DNA from: an uncultured Gemmatimonadota bacterium
GTDB lineage: Bacteria; Gemmatimonadota; Gemmatimonadetes; Gemmatimonadales; Gemmatimonadaceae
Assembly (NCBI GenBank): GCA_946479895.1
Contig: CAMLHT010000224.1
Location: 1 to 6,464, forward strand
DNA length: 6,464 bases
Reading direction: 5' to 3'
Below are positions 1 to 6,464 of this stretch, piece by piece. Each line of letters starts with the position of its first letter. Position 1 is the stretch's first letter. The notes under the pieces are model-generated. The model searched no databases. It was not told the DNA's origin and saw only the letters and a program-made list of their open reading frames with translations. The position numbers and the translations under genes were made by a program.

Positions 1-556
1 AGCCGTGCACCCCCTGGCCCGTGGTGTACACGAGCATCGTGCTCGAGCCGTAGATCACGTAGCCCGCCGCAACCTGCTCGTGCCCGGGCTGGAGGAAGTC
101 GGCGAGCTCGCCGTGGCGGCCCGGCGTGACCTTCTGGACGACCGAGAAGATGGTTCCGACCGGGACGTTCACGTCGATGTTCGACGAGCCGTCGAGCGGG
201 TCGAACATCAGGCAGTACTTCCCGCACCGGAACTTCTCGGGGATCTGGATGATGTCCGGCTCTTCCTCCGAGGCCATGGCGCAGAGACGCCCGCCGTGGT
301 CGAGCGCCTTCACGATGATGTCGTTCGACAGGACGTCGAGCTTCTGCTGGACCTCGCCCTGGATGTTCTCCGACTCGGCCGAGCCGATGATGTCGGCGAG
401 GCCGGCGCTGCGCACCTTCATCGCGATCATCTTCGCGGCGAGGGCGAGGTCGTACAGAATGCCCGACAGCTCGCCCGTGGCTTCGGGGTGCAGGCGCTCC
501 TGCTCGATGATGAAGCGTTCGATCGTGACGACCGACGTCGCGGTGTGTCTGACCAC
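1..556 (-). CDS. fbp: Class I fructose-1,6-bisphosphatase, C-terminus cut by window edge
   Basis: Hydrolyses fructose-1,6-bisphosphate to fructose-6-phosphate and phosphate in the cytosol, a committed step of gluconeogenesis and of pentose-phosphate or Calvin-type carbon cycling. The first 185 residues are visible out of about 330-340 usual for the family. Seen: a TGELS segment (about 27-31), SENIQGEVQQKLD (62-74), the metal-binding SEEE (96-99), and the class I signature FDPLDGSSNID (118-128) with metal-ligand Asp119 and Asp122, followed by VGTIFS. Near the edge come a FLQPG segment and a YGSSTMLVYTTG segment, both typical of bacterial Fbp. The start is a GTG two bases after the upstream stop codon, preceded by AGGGA with a 6-base spacer. 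No other start fits, because the reading frame only becomes alignable to the family here. The near-zero gap suggests translation coupled to the small HExxH gene. Family identity is very secure; the C-terminal half is outside the window. Confidence 0.97.
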   Translation of the reverse strand, partial: MVRHTATSVVTIERFIIEQERLHPEATGELSGILYDLALAAKMIAMKVRSAGLADIIGSAESENIQGEVQQKLDVLSNDIIVKALDHGGRLCAMASEEEPDIIQIPEKFRCGKYCLMFDPLDGSSNIDVNVPVGTIFSVVQKVTPGRHGELADFLQPGHEQVAAGYVIYGSSTMLVYTTGQGVHG

Positions 557-558
557 GG

Positions 559-939
559 TTAATCCCTGACTGGGTTCGACTCCTGCACGCCGCCCAGGCG
601 TCGCGCTGCGTAAGCCTGCGCATCCACCTCGTACCGGTTCGAGCGGTACCCCCGGCGGAGGCTTTCCCAGAGATAGAGGAACGGGAAGGCTGGGCTGGCC
701 TCAAACTGAGCCACGTGTCGCGCCTCATGCAAGAGCAGTTCGTCGTCCGCGACGGTTGATTTTCCGAGCCAGACCGTGTGCCACAGCGTCACGGCCGCCA
801 CCGACGACTGGCCGAGCAACCATCCGGCGACGCGCGGCGGGATGCCGCCCCGCCGGAAGCGGATCGCGGCCAGCTCGGGGAATCGCCCGAGGGTCTCCGC
901 GGGGAGTGATTCCGGCCTCCCGATCGCCAGGTGCAGCAT
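559..939 (-). CDS. Small HExxH protein, putative zinc metallopeptidase-like
   Basis: A 126-residue protein that I do not recognise as a named family. Seen: LLLHEARHVAQFE (68-80) contains an HExxH motif (His71, Glu72, His75), the usual zinc-binding and catalytic pattern of gluzincin metallopeptidases. It is followed by WESLRRGYRSNRYEVDAQAYA (91-111), where Glu104 is a plausible third zinc ligand about 29 residues after the second His. The layout resembles the short HExxH domains often annotated as DUF4157-like in GC-rich bacteria. There is no clear signal peptide or membrane helix, so a cytoplasmic location is inferred. The start ATG overlaps the comEC stop by one base (TGATG), with a weak GGGA six bases upstream, so translation is probably coupled to comEC. 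Substrate and activity are unknown; at this size it could also be a non-catalytic zinc-binding protein. The open frame, codon use and gene packing make a real gene very likely; the function is uncertain. Confidence 0.85.
   Translation of the reverse strand: MLHLAIGRPESLPAETLGRFPELAAIRFRRGGIPPRVAGWLLGQSSVAAVTLWHTVWLGKSTVADDELLLHEARHVAQFEASPAFPFLYLWESLRRGYRSNRYEVDAQAYAARRLGGVQESNPVRD
563..567 (-). promoter_or_regulatory. Ribosome binding site of fbp
   Basis: On the minus strand AGGGA precedes the GTG start of fbp at 556 by six bases. It lies inside the last codons of the upstream gene. It is a moderate Shine-Dalgarno match and supports choosing this GTG as the start. Confidence 0.5.
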
Positions 940-2891
940 CAGCGGTCCCGGATGCGCACGACGTTTCCGTCCGTCTCGACGACGACGGTGCCGCGCAGGT
1001 CGGTCCGCGCGACCAGCGCGCCGCGCGCGGCCAGGTCACTCAGGACCGCGGGGGACGGATGGCCGTACGTGTTTCCCACACCAACGGAAACGAGCGCGAT
1101 GCGCGGATGCACCGCGTCCAGGAAGCGCGGCGTGCTGCTGGTGGCACTCCCGTGATGGCCGACCTTCAGCACGTCCGCGGACAGCAGCCCCGCCTCATTC
1201 TCCAGCAACCATTCCTCCTCCTCGCGTTCGGCGTCGCCCATCATCAACATCCGGACCTTCCCGACCCGGATGAGCGCCACGGTGCTGGCGTTGTTCGGGT
1301 CGGGCAGCGAGACCGCGAACGCCGAGTCGGGAGCAAGAAACACGATCGTGGCCTCGTCCACCACGAGGGAGTCCCCCGGCCGGACGCGCGCCCAGCGCAC
1401 GCGATGCTCACGCGCAGCGATCAGCGAGCTTCGATACGCCTCGTTGCTGGTGACGAACGCGGCGTCGACGTAGCGGCTCGGCGACAGGCCCTCGAGCACC
1501 GAGGCCGCGCCGCCGACGTGATCGGAATGCGGATGTGAAAGGACGAACGCCTCCAGTCGGCCGCCGCGGTGCGCCATGTACGGCACGACGATCCGCCGGC
1601 CCGCGTCGCCCCCTTCCCAGATGCGGCCGGCGTCGAAGAGCACCCAGTGGCCGGCACGCGTCCGCAGCGCGATGGCGTCGCCCTGCCCCACGTCGATCAT
1701 GTGCAGCTCGGTGAATGCCCCAGGTCTCGGCGCGGGCAGCCACGCGAGCACAACCAGTCCGAGCGTCGCGATCATCAGGGGGCGCGCCCAGTGCCGCGAC
1801 GCGCAGGATACGAGAATCGCCACCGCGACGACCGCCGAGAGCACCGCGGCCACGGTGGAAGGCCAGACGGTCATCGCCGCCCCCGGGACGGCGGCCGACG
1901 CGGCCGCGATCGCGTTCAACGTCGCCAGCAGCGGATGCGACGCGTCGGCCACGAAGCTGGCCGCAGAGCGCATGGGCGCCAGCAGGATGCCGAGGAAGAG
2001 CATGGGCTGCGCGAGCGCGATGACGGGCCCCGCGAGCAGGTTGCTGACCGGCGCGATCAGGCTCACGCGGCCCATGTTCCAGGCGACGAGTGGCAGCGAG
2101 GCGATCGTGGCGACGACGGTGCACACGGCGCCGCTGACGACCGGCCGCGACCATCGCGGCCACCTTGCCGACGGCAGCCGCCGCACCAGCTTCTCGGCGG
2201 CGATGAGCGCGGCAACCCCGATCACGCTCAACTGGTAGCCCAGGTCGAGTACCACGCGCGGCTGGAGCGCTGGCTGCGTCGCGCCGAGGGCGAGCACCGC
2301 CCACGGCGATACGGATCGCTGAAGCACGCGGGCGATCGCGCGCACTCCGAGCATCACGGCGGAGCGAACCGCGGGCGCCGGCGCACCGATCAGGGCGACG
2401 TAGATCGCGATGACGACGAGGGCCGCCAGCGGCGCCGATCGGCGGCCGATGCGGAGGACGCCGGCGAGCAGCTCGATGACGGCCGCGATGATACCCACGT
2501 GGAGCCCCGAGACCGAGAGCATGTGCACCATTCCCGCGACGGCCCAGCGATCGCGAATCTCCGGCGGGATCTCGCGCATGTCGGCCAGGACGAGGGCCTG
2601 CACGAGCGGCGCGTCCGATCCGAAGTCCCGGATGGTCGTTCGCGCCGCCGACGCCCGCGCCCGCTCGGCCCACCCCGGCGCGGAGGGTGGAGGCTTCGCG
2701 GCAGGCGTCGTCCGCGCGCTGACTGCGCCCGCGATGACGAGGACGGCGATGGTCGCCACGCGGGTCCGGCCGCCGATCACACAGGCGACGGCGACGATGA
2801 GGGCTCCCGCGCCCGCGGCGACGCCCACGCCGCCGAATCCGGCGCAGAGGCCGGCCAGGTAAGCCGCGATGATCCATGCGATGAGGGGCAC
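939..2891 (-). CDS. comEC: ComEC/Rec2-type DNA uptake channel with C-terminal MBL domain
   Basis: Inner-membrane protein thought to carry single-stranded DNA into the cytoplasm during natural transformation. At 650 residues it is shorter than the usual 750-800. Seen in order: three hydrophobic N-terminal helices (about 1-60); a short Pro/Ala-rich linker (61-97); the multi-helix Competence domain (about 98-385) with the hallmark SVSGLH (126-131) and a conserved LDLGYQLS segment (215-222); then a metallo-beta-lactamase domain (about 394-650) starting IDVGQGDA and carrying SHPHSDHVGG (452-461), GDAE (552-555) and KVGHHGS (576-582). The metal-ligand set HxHxDH is intact, so a working nuclease domain is possible. 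The OB-fold region (DUF4131) that normally separates the first helices from the Competence domain seems absent. The start is GTG; no ATG occurs in this frame before residue 105, and the N-terminus reads like other ComEC proteins, but no good ribosome site lies just upstream. Whether this organism is transformable cannot be told from one gene. Confidence 0.95.
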   Translation of the reverse strand: MPLIAWIIAAYLAGLCAGFGGVGVAAGAGALIVAVACVIGGRTRVATIAVLVIAGAVSARTTPAAKPPPSAPGWAERARASAARTTIRDFGSDAPLVQALVLADMREIPPEIRDRWAVAGMVHMLSVSGLHVGIIAAVIELLAGVLRIGRRSAPLAALVVIAIYVALIGAPAPAVRSAVMLGVRAIARVLQRSVSPWAVLALGATQPALQPRVVLDLGYQLSVIGVAALIAAEKLVRRLPSARWPRWSRPVVSGAVCTVVATIASLPLVAWNMGRVSLIAPVSNLLAGPVIALAQPMLFLGILLAPMRSAASFVADASHPLLATLNAIAAASAAVPGAAMTVWPSTVAAVLSAVVAVAILVSCASRHWARPLMIATLGLVVLAWLPAPRPGAFTELHMIDVGQGDAIALRTRAGHWVLFDAGRIWEGGDAGRRIVVPYMAHRGGRLEAFVLSHPHSDHVGGAASVLEGLSPSRYVDAAFVTSNEAYRSSLIAAREHRVRWARVRPGDSLVVDEATIVFLAPDSAFAVSLPDPNNASTVALIRVGKVRMLMMGDAEREEEEWLLENEAGLLSADVLKVGHHGSATSSTPRFLDAVHPRIALVSVGVGNTYGHPSPAVLSDLAARGALVARTDLRGTVVVETDGNVVRIRDR

Positions 2892-2940
2892 GGCTACAGG
2901 TGTAGGCCATGCCCCGTCGTTCAGCCGGATCGAACCAGCG

Positions 2941-2947
2941 CCCCTCC
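2941..2947 (-). promoter_or_regulatory. Strong Shine-Dalgarno-like GGAGGGG in the miaB-comEC gap
   Basis: On the minus strand the 72-base gap between miaB and comEC holds GGAGGGG, the best ribosome-site match in the gap. It lies about 49 bases before the GTG taken as the comEC start, too far to serve it directly. The comEC frame is open all the way back to the miaB stop, but holds only non-standard start codons at usable distance (ATC at 2930, CTG at 2924). It may mark a different comEC start, or be chance in GC-rich sequence. Confidence 0.25.
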
Positions 2948-2963
2948 AGTCATTCCACCGCGA

Positions 2964-4295
2964 TCACGCCAGGACCGCGAGCGGCTGCCTCTCCTTCACG
3001 ACCTGCCCGGTGAACGCCGATCCCGTGGTGCCGGTCAGCTCGACGTGGAGGTACGTGCCGATGAGATCCTCCGATCCGTGGACGAGCACCGTCTTGAAGT
3101 CGCGCGTGCGCGCCTGGAGAAGCTCGCCCTTCCGGGCGAACTTCTCGACGAGGACTTCGACGCGCTGGCCGAGCCGCGTGAGGTTCTCGTCCCGCGCGAT
3201 CGAGCGAACCTGCTCGACGAGTCGCACCAGCCGCTCGCTGGCCACCGCGTCCGGCACGGTCCACTCGGCGGGCATCCGCTCGGCGGGCGTGCCTTCGCGC
3301 ATCGAGAACTTGAAGGTGAACGCGTCGGAGAAACCGACCTCGCGCATGGCCGAAAGCGTGTCCTCGAAATCCTCGTCGGTCTCGCCGGGGAACCCGACGA
3401 TGACGTCCGTCGTGAGCGAGAGTCCGGGGATGGCGCGGCGAAGCTTCGCCACGCACTCCAGGTAGTCCTCGCGCGAGTACCGGCGCAGCATCCGCTTGAG
3501 CATCGCCGACGAGCCGGACTGCATCGGCAGGTGCACGTGCTCGCACACGGCTTCGACCTCGGCCATCGCCTCGATGACGCGATCCGAGAAGTCGTTCGGG
3601 TGCGGACTGGTGAAGCGGAGCCGGCGGACTCCATCCACGGCGCCGACAGCGCGCAGCAGGTCGGCGAAGTCGTGCGTGCCGTCGTTGTAGGAGTTGACCG
3701 TCTGGCCGAGCAGCACGACCTCGGTCATGCCGCTTTCGACGATTTCGCGCGCCTCCCGCACCACTTCCGCCAGCGCGCGGCTTCGCTCCGCGCCGCGCGT
3801 GTACGGCACGATGCAGTAGGTGCAGCGATAGTCGCAGCCCCGCTGGACGGGAATCCACGCCTTCACCTTGTCGAAGCGCTTCGGCTTGAAGTCCTCGTAG
3901 TGCTCCTCGAGGTCGAAGGTCGTGCTGAACGACTTCTCGCCCCGCCGCGCGTCGGCGACGAGCTGCGGCAGCGCGCGGTACGCATCCGGCCCGACGACGA
4001 GGCTCACGTGACGCGCGCTCTCCAGGAGTCGCGGGCCGAGCCGCTGCGCCATGCAGCCGGTGACGCCCATGACCGTCGTGGGCTTCATGTTCCGCTTCAG
4101 CTCACCGAGCCGCCCGATGACGCGCTGCTCGGCATGGTCGCGGATGGCGCAGGTGTTGAGGAGGATCACGTCGGCGCCGTCCGGGCCGTCCACGGACTGA
4201 TAGCCATTCGCCTCCAGCGACCCGAGCATGAGCTCGGAATCGCTGACGTTCATCTGGCAGCCGTAGGTCTCGATGTAGACGGTGGGGCGGGACAT
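2964..4295 (-). CDS. miaB: tRNA i6A37 C2-methylthiotransferase MiaB
   Basis: Radical-SAM enzyme that adds a methylthio group to C2 of N6-isopentenyladenosine at position 37 of tRNAs reading U-starting codons, giving ms2i6A. Its 443 residues are normal for the family. Seen: an N-terminal UPF0004 domain with auxiliary [4Fe-4S] cysteines Cys13 (ETYGCQMN), Cys49 (NTCAIR) and Cys81 (TGCMAQ); the radical-SAM CxxxCxxC at Cys154, Cys158 and Cys161, followed by IVPYTRG; LGQTVNSY (196-203), which is close to the MiaB-type LGQNVNSY; a LPMQSGS segment; GFPGET; and a C-terminal TRAM RNA-binding domain (about 370-440). The QMN after Cys13 and the VNSY motif favour MiaB over MtaB or RimO. The ATG start gives the expected N-terminus; TGAGG lies only two bases before it, a short spacing. 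It follows mtaB by 47 bases. The partner dimethylallyltransferase MiaA is not in the window. Confidence 0.96.
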   Translation of the reverse strand: MSRPTVYIETYGCQMNVSDSELMLGSLEANGYQSVDGPDGADVILLNTCAIRDHAEQRVIGRLGELKRNMKPTTVMGVTGCMAQRLGPRLLESARHVSLVVGPDAYRALPQLVADARRGEKSFSTTFDLEEHYEDFKPKRFDKVKAWIPVQRGCDYRCTYCIVPYTRGAERSRALAEVVREAREIVESGMTEVVLLGQTVNSYNDGTHDFADLLRAVGAVDGVRRLRFTSPHPNDFSDRVIEAMAEVEAVCEHVHLPMQSGSSAMLKRMLRRYSREDYLECVAKLRRAIPGLSLTTDVIVGFPGETDEDFEDTLSAMREVGFSDAFTFKFSMREGTPAERMPAEWTVPDAVASERLVRLVEQVRSIARDENLTRLGQRVEVLVEKFARKGELLQARTRDFKTVLVHGSEDLIGTYLHVELTGTTGSAFTGQVVKERQPLAVLA

Positions 4296-4342
4296 GACCT
4301 CAAGCTAATCGCGTGCGCAGCCTCCCGGCTCCCGCGACGCCG

Positions 4343-5593
4343 TCAGCGAGCGACCCTGACTGGAAGGCGACGACCGACCGGCGTTCCGGTCGTGGAGCCC
4401 TCGAGCACGACATCCAGCCGCTCTCCGCGTCCCGCTGGCTCGGCCACGTCGATCTCGAGGTAGTCCTCGGTCAGCCCCGTCCGCCGCTCGCCGGATCCGA
4501 TGATGACAACGTCGGCGACCTGGCCGAAGCGGGACGCGGCGTGGGCAGTCGCCTTCCTCGACCCGATTGCGCGCAGCTCGGCGGCCCGCTCGCGCGCCAG
4601 CGCCGGCGGAACCTGCCCTCCGAGCCGGGTCGCCGCCGTGCCGGGGCGAGGCGAATATGGAAAGACGTGCAGGTAGGTGAACGGCAGCGACTCCACGAGG
4701 TCCCGGGTGGCCCTGTGGTCCGCCTCGCTCTCGCCGGGGAAGCCGGTGATCACGTCCGCCCCGAAACCGAACACCGGAAGGCGGCTCGCCATCTGCATCG
4801 CCGCCGCCGCGTAGGACTCCGCGGTGTACCAGTGCCGGCCCATCCGCCTGAGCACCGCGTTCGATCCCGACTGGAGAGGCGCGTGGATCTGCGGCACCAG
4901 GCGCCGCGGCTGGCTCGCCATGAGATCGAGCAGGCGATCGTCGACCTCCGTCACTTCCACGGACGTCAGCCGGAAACGCACCTCGGGAACGTCGCTCGTC
5001 AGCCGCTCCATCAGCGATCCGAGCGACGCTCCGATGTCCGCGCCGTACGTCCCGATGTGGACGCCGGTGATCACGATCTCGGCGTGACGCTGCGCGAGCG
5101 CGGACGCTTCGTCGACGAGCGCGTCCACGCCGCGGCTGCGATTGGCGCCACGCGCCAGCGTCGTCGCGCAGAAGGTGCAGTGCTCGTCGCAGCCGTCCTG
5201 GATGCGCAGCAACGCGCGGGCGCCGCTCTGCTGGCGCGTGCGAATGCCGGCCGGCGCGGCGAGGCCCAGCGCCGATGCCACACCATCGAGGTCGGCGCCG
5301 GCCAGCACATCGCTCACCCCGGGCAACGCCCGGAGCTCGCTGCCCTCGGCGAGCGCCGACGCGCAGCCCATCACGATGCTCCTGAGGCCGGGACGCTCGC
5401 GGCTCGCGCGGCGAACGGCCTGACGCAGGTCGGCGACGGCATCGGTCGTGACCGCGCAGCTGTTGAACACGGCGACGTCCGCGTCATCGGCCGAATCGAC
5501 GACGACGTGGCCGTCCCGCTCGACGAGCGTCCTCACCGCCTCGGTGTCGTACTGGTTGGCGCGACACCCGAAGGTCCGCAGCCAGACCCTCAT
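4343..5593 (-). CDS. mtaB: tRNA t6A37 C2-methylthiotransferase MtaB
   Basis: Radical-SAM methylthiotransferase that converts N6-threonylcarbamoyladenosine at tRNA position 37 to ms2t6A, helping decode A-starting codons. 416 residues, slightly short for the family (about 430-450). Seen: UPF0004 domain with Cys10 (TFGCRANQYDTEA, typical of the MtaB branch), Cys46 (NSCAVT) and Cys77 (MGCAS); radical-SAM cysteines Cys135, Cys139 and Cys142; TGVHIGTYG (176-184), matching the TGIHTGGYG-like MtaB motif; PLQSGSN (239-245); GFPGES (284-289); HVFPYSPRPGT (309-319); and a C-terminal TRAM-like region (about 350-416). After the third radical-SAM cysteine the usual I/V-I/V-P-W/Y residues are replaced by ATTL before ARG. 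The ATG overlaps the upstream kinase stop by four bases (ATGA). No purine-rich ribosome site is visible before it, so translation probably depends on coupling. The reading frame stays open for 180 codons upstream, but that stretch is the kinase gene in another frame. Distinction from MiaB and RimO is good but rests on motifs only. Confidence 0.93.
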   Translation of the reverse strand: MRVWLRTFGCRANQYDTEAVRTLVERDGHVVVDSADDADVAVFNSCAVTTDAVADLRQAVRRASRERPGLRSIVMGCASALAEGSELRALPGVSDVLAGADLDGVASALGLAAPAGIRTRQQSGARALLRIQDGCDEHCTFCATTLARGANRSRGVDALVDEASALAQRHAEIVITGVHIGTYGADIGASLGSLMERLTSDVPEVRFRLTSVEVTEVDDRLLDLMASQPRRLVPQIHAPLQSGSNAVLRRMGRHWYTAESYAAAAMQMASRLPVFGFGADVITGFPGESEADHRATRDLVESLPFTYLHVFPYSPRPGTAATRLGGQVPPALARERAAELRAIGSRKATAHAASRFGQVADVVIIGSGERRTGLTEDYLEIDVAEPAGRGERLDVVLEGSTTGTPVGRRLPVRVAR

Positions 5594-6464
5594 GAGATCG
5601 CGAGGCCCCCGCCGGCCACCTTCACGTCCCGGGCGGGCGGATGCACCGGCAGGAACATGTGGAAGGCGCTGCCCTGCCCTTCGCCCGCGCTGCGCACCCA
5701 GATGCGGCCGCCGTGCGCGTCGATGACGAGCTTGCAGAAGGCCAGGCCGAGGCCCGAGCTCCGCGTCCGCGGAATGTTCGGGTTCTTCACGCGCTCGAAC
5801 TTCCGGAAGATCAGCTCGTGATACTCCGGCGGGATGCCCGGGCCGTTGTCGGCCACGGTGAGCAGCACGCCATCGCCATCCTTCTTCGCCCCGAAGCTGA
5901 GCTTGACGCTGCTCCCGGTGTGCGTGAGCGCGTTCTGCACGAGGTTGCCCAGCACGCGCATCAGCAGCGGCTTGTCGGCCTCGAACACCGGCGTGTCTTC
6001 GGCGACGTCTACCTCGGCCTCGGCGCCTTCCTGCTTGAAGCGCATCGCCCACTCGTGACGGAGCTCCGCGAACAGCGCCGCCGTCGCGATCGGCTGGAGG
6101 TCGAGTGTGATCGACGCCTCCTCGAGGCGCCATACCTCCAGCAGGTCCTCGATCAGGGCGAGGAGGTCCTCGGACTTTCCTTCCACGTCGGACAGCGCCT
6201 TGCCCTGCCGCTCGCTGACCGGACCGAAGTCGCCGTCGCGCAGCATTTCCGTCGTCGCGAGCACCGACGTCAGCGGCGTCTTGAGGTCGTGGACGATCAT
6301 CTTCATGAGGTCATCGCGCATCTTCTCGACCTCGCGGAGCTTCCGGTAGCTGTGCTCCAGCGCGTCGGTGGCGGCCTTGAGCTTGAGGAGGCTCCGCACG
6401 CGCGCGCCAAGCACCAGGCGGTTGTGCGGCTTGGTGAGGAAGTCGTCGCCGCCGGCCTCGATGG
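5590..6464 (-). CDS. Receiver-domain histidine kinase (REC-HisKA-HATPase), N-terminus outside window
   Basis: Two-component signalling protein; 290 residues are visible and the 5' end lies beyond the right edge. The visible part begins IEAGGDDFLTKP (1-12), the end of a receiver domain with its conserved Lys11-Pro12. Then comes an ARVRSLLKLK helix and a predicted coiled linker (about 30-48). A HisKA domain follows with the H-box IVHDLKTPL, phospho-acceptor His58 (codon 6291-6289). The HATPase_c domain has the N-box NLVQNA (173-178), G1 DNGPGIP (205-211), F-box FRKFER and G2 SSGLGLAFCK (about 235-244). All kinase motifs are intact. No membrane segment is visible, so it is probably a cytoplasmic kinase whose receiver takes phosphate from, or is switched by, another protein. 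A GTG at 6414 could look like a start, but the frame stays open to the edge and codes for receiver sequence, so it is internal. It overlaps mtaB by four bases. Its partner and signal are not in view. Confidence 0.93.
   Translation of the reverse strand, partial: IEAGGDDFLTKPHNRLVLGARVRSLLKLKAATDALEHSYRKLREVEKMRDDLMKMIVHDLKTPLTSVLATTEMLRDGDFGPVSERQGKALSDVEGKSEDLLALIEDLLEVWRLEEASITLDLQPIATAALFAELRHEWAMRFKQEGAEAEVDVAEDTPVFEADKPLLMRVLGNLVQNALTHTGSSVKLSFGAKKDGDGVLLTVADNGPGIPPEYHELIFRKFERVKNPNIPRTRSSGLGLAFCKLVIDAHGGRIWVRSAGEGQGSAFHMFLPVHPPARDVKVAGGGLAIS

Noticed and set aside
5..562. A 185-codon plus-strand frame opposite fbp
   Set aside because: The minus strand encodes unmistakable class I fructose bisphosphatase across the same bases; the plus-strand product has only shadow composition.
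1408..2910. A 500-codon minus-strand frame starting at ATG 2910, overlapping comEC
   Set aside because: It overlaps comEC in a different frame, and its translation is mostly Arg, Ala, Gly and Pro with no membrane helices or motifs. The comEC frame carries all the family signatures across the same bases.
2924..2939. Possible transcription terminator hairpin in the miaB-comEC gap
   Set aside because: The stem is five pairs including a G-U pair and no T-rich tract follows, so an intrinsic terminator is not supported.
2920..2942. GGTTCGATCC in the miaB-comEC gap resembles the T-arm of a tRNA
   Set aside because: The best stem leaves a six-base loop instead of seven, no matching acceptor or anticodon arm is present, and the 72-base gap is too short for a complete tRNA beside it.
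1569..4463. A 964-codon open frame on the plus strand, opposite comEC and miaB
   Set aside because: It lies antisense to two secure genes. The translation is an Arg/Asp/His/Ala-rich string with no recognisable domain, as expected when GC-rich genes leave the opposite frame free of stops. It also crosses the miaB-comEC and miaB-mtaB gaps with no change in character.
4313..5821. A 502-codon plus-strand frame opposite mtaB and the kinase
   Set aside because: It is antisense to two clearly identified genes and shows the same Arg/His/Asp-rich shadow composition with no family motif.

Overview
This is a GC-rich (by eye about two-thirds G+C) bacterial chromosomal segment in which every supported gene lies on the minus strand, so the genes read from high to low coordinates. 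It holds six protein-coding genes. The first is cut by the right edge of the window and the last by the left edge. There are no rRNA or tRNA genes, CRISPR arrays or insertion sequences, and no gene-free stretch longer than 72 bases. The ComEC wording, gene lengths and heavy G/C third positions would suit a Gemmatimonadota-type or Acidobacteriota-type genome, but this is a guess from resemblance. The window has no phylogenetic marker gene that settles it.

Order in the direction of transcription: (1) a soluble receiver-domain/histidine-kinase protein (6464-5590, 5' end outside the window); (2) mtaB, the t6A37 tRNA methylthiotransferase (5593-4343), joined to the kinase by a 4-base ATGA overlap; (3) miaB, the i6A37 tRNA methylthiotransferase (4295-2964), after a 47-base gap; (4) comEC, a DNA-uptake channel with a C-terminal metallo-beta-lactamase domain (2891-939), after a 72-base gap; (5) a small protein of unrecognised family with an HExxH motif (939-559), joined to comEC by a one-base TGATG overlap; (6) fbp, class I fructose-1,6-bisphosphatase (556 to the left edge), starting two bases after the previous stop.

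The same direction, two stop/start overlaps and very short gaps suggest one or two co-transcribed units. The contents are mixed: signalling, two radical-SAM tRNA modification enzymes acting on the base next to the anticodon, DNA uptake, a possible protease, and gluconeogenesis or carbon cycling. The two methylthiotransferases are related in function. The rest looks like housekeeping genes packed together rather than one pathway.

I did not find a clearly new biological system. The points most worth a second look are the ComEC lacking its usual extracellular OB-fold region, the conserved-looking but unnamed HExxH protein coupled to it, the signalling kinase translationally coupled to mtaB, the unusual residues after the radical-SAM cysteines of MtaB, and the unclear translation start of comEC.
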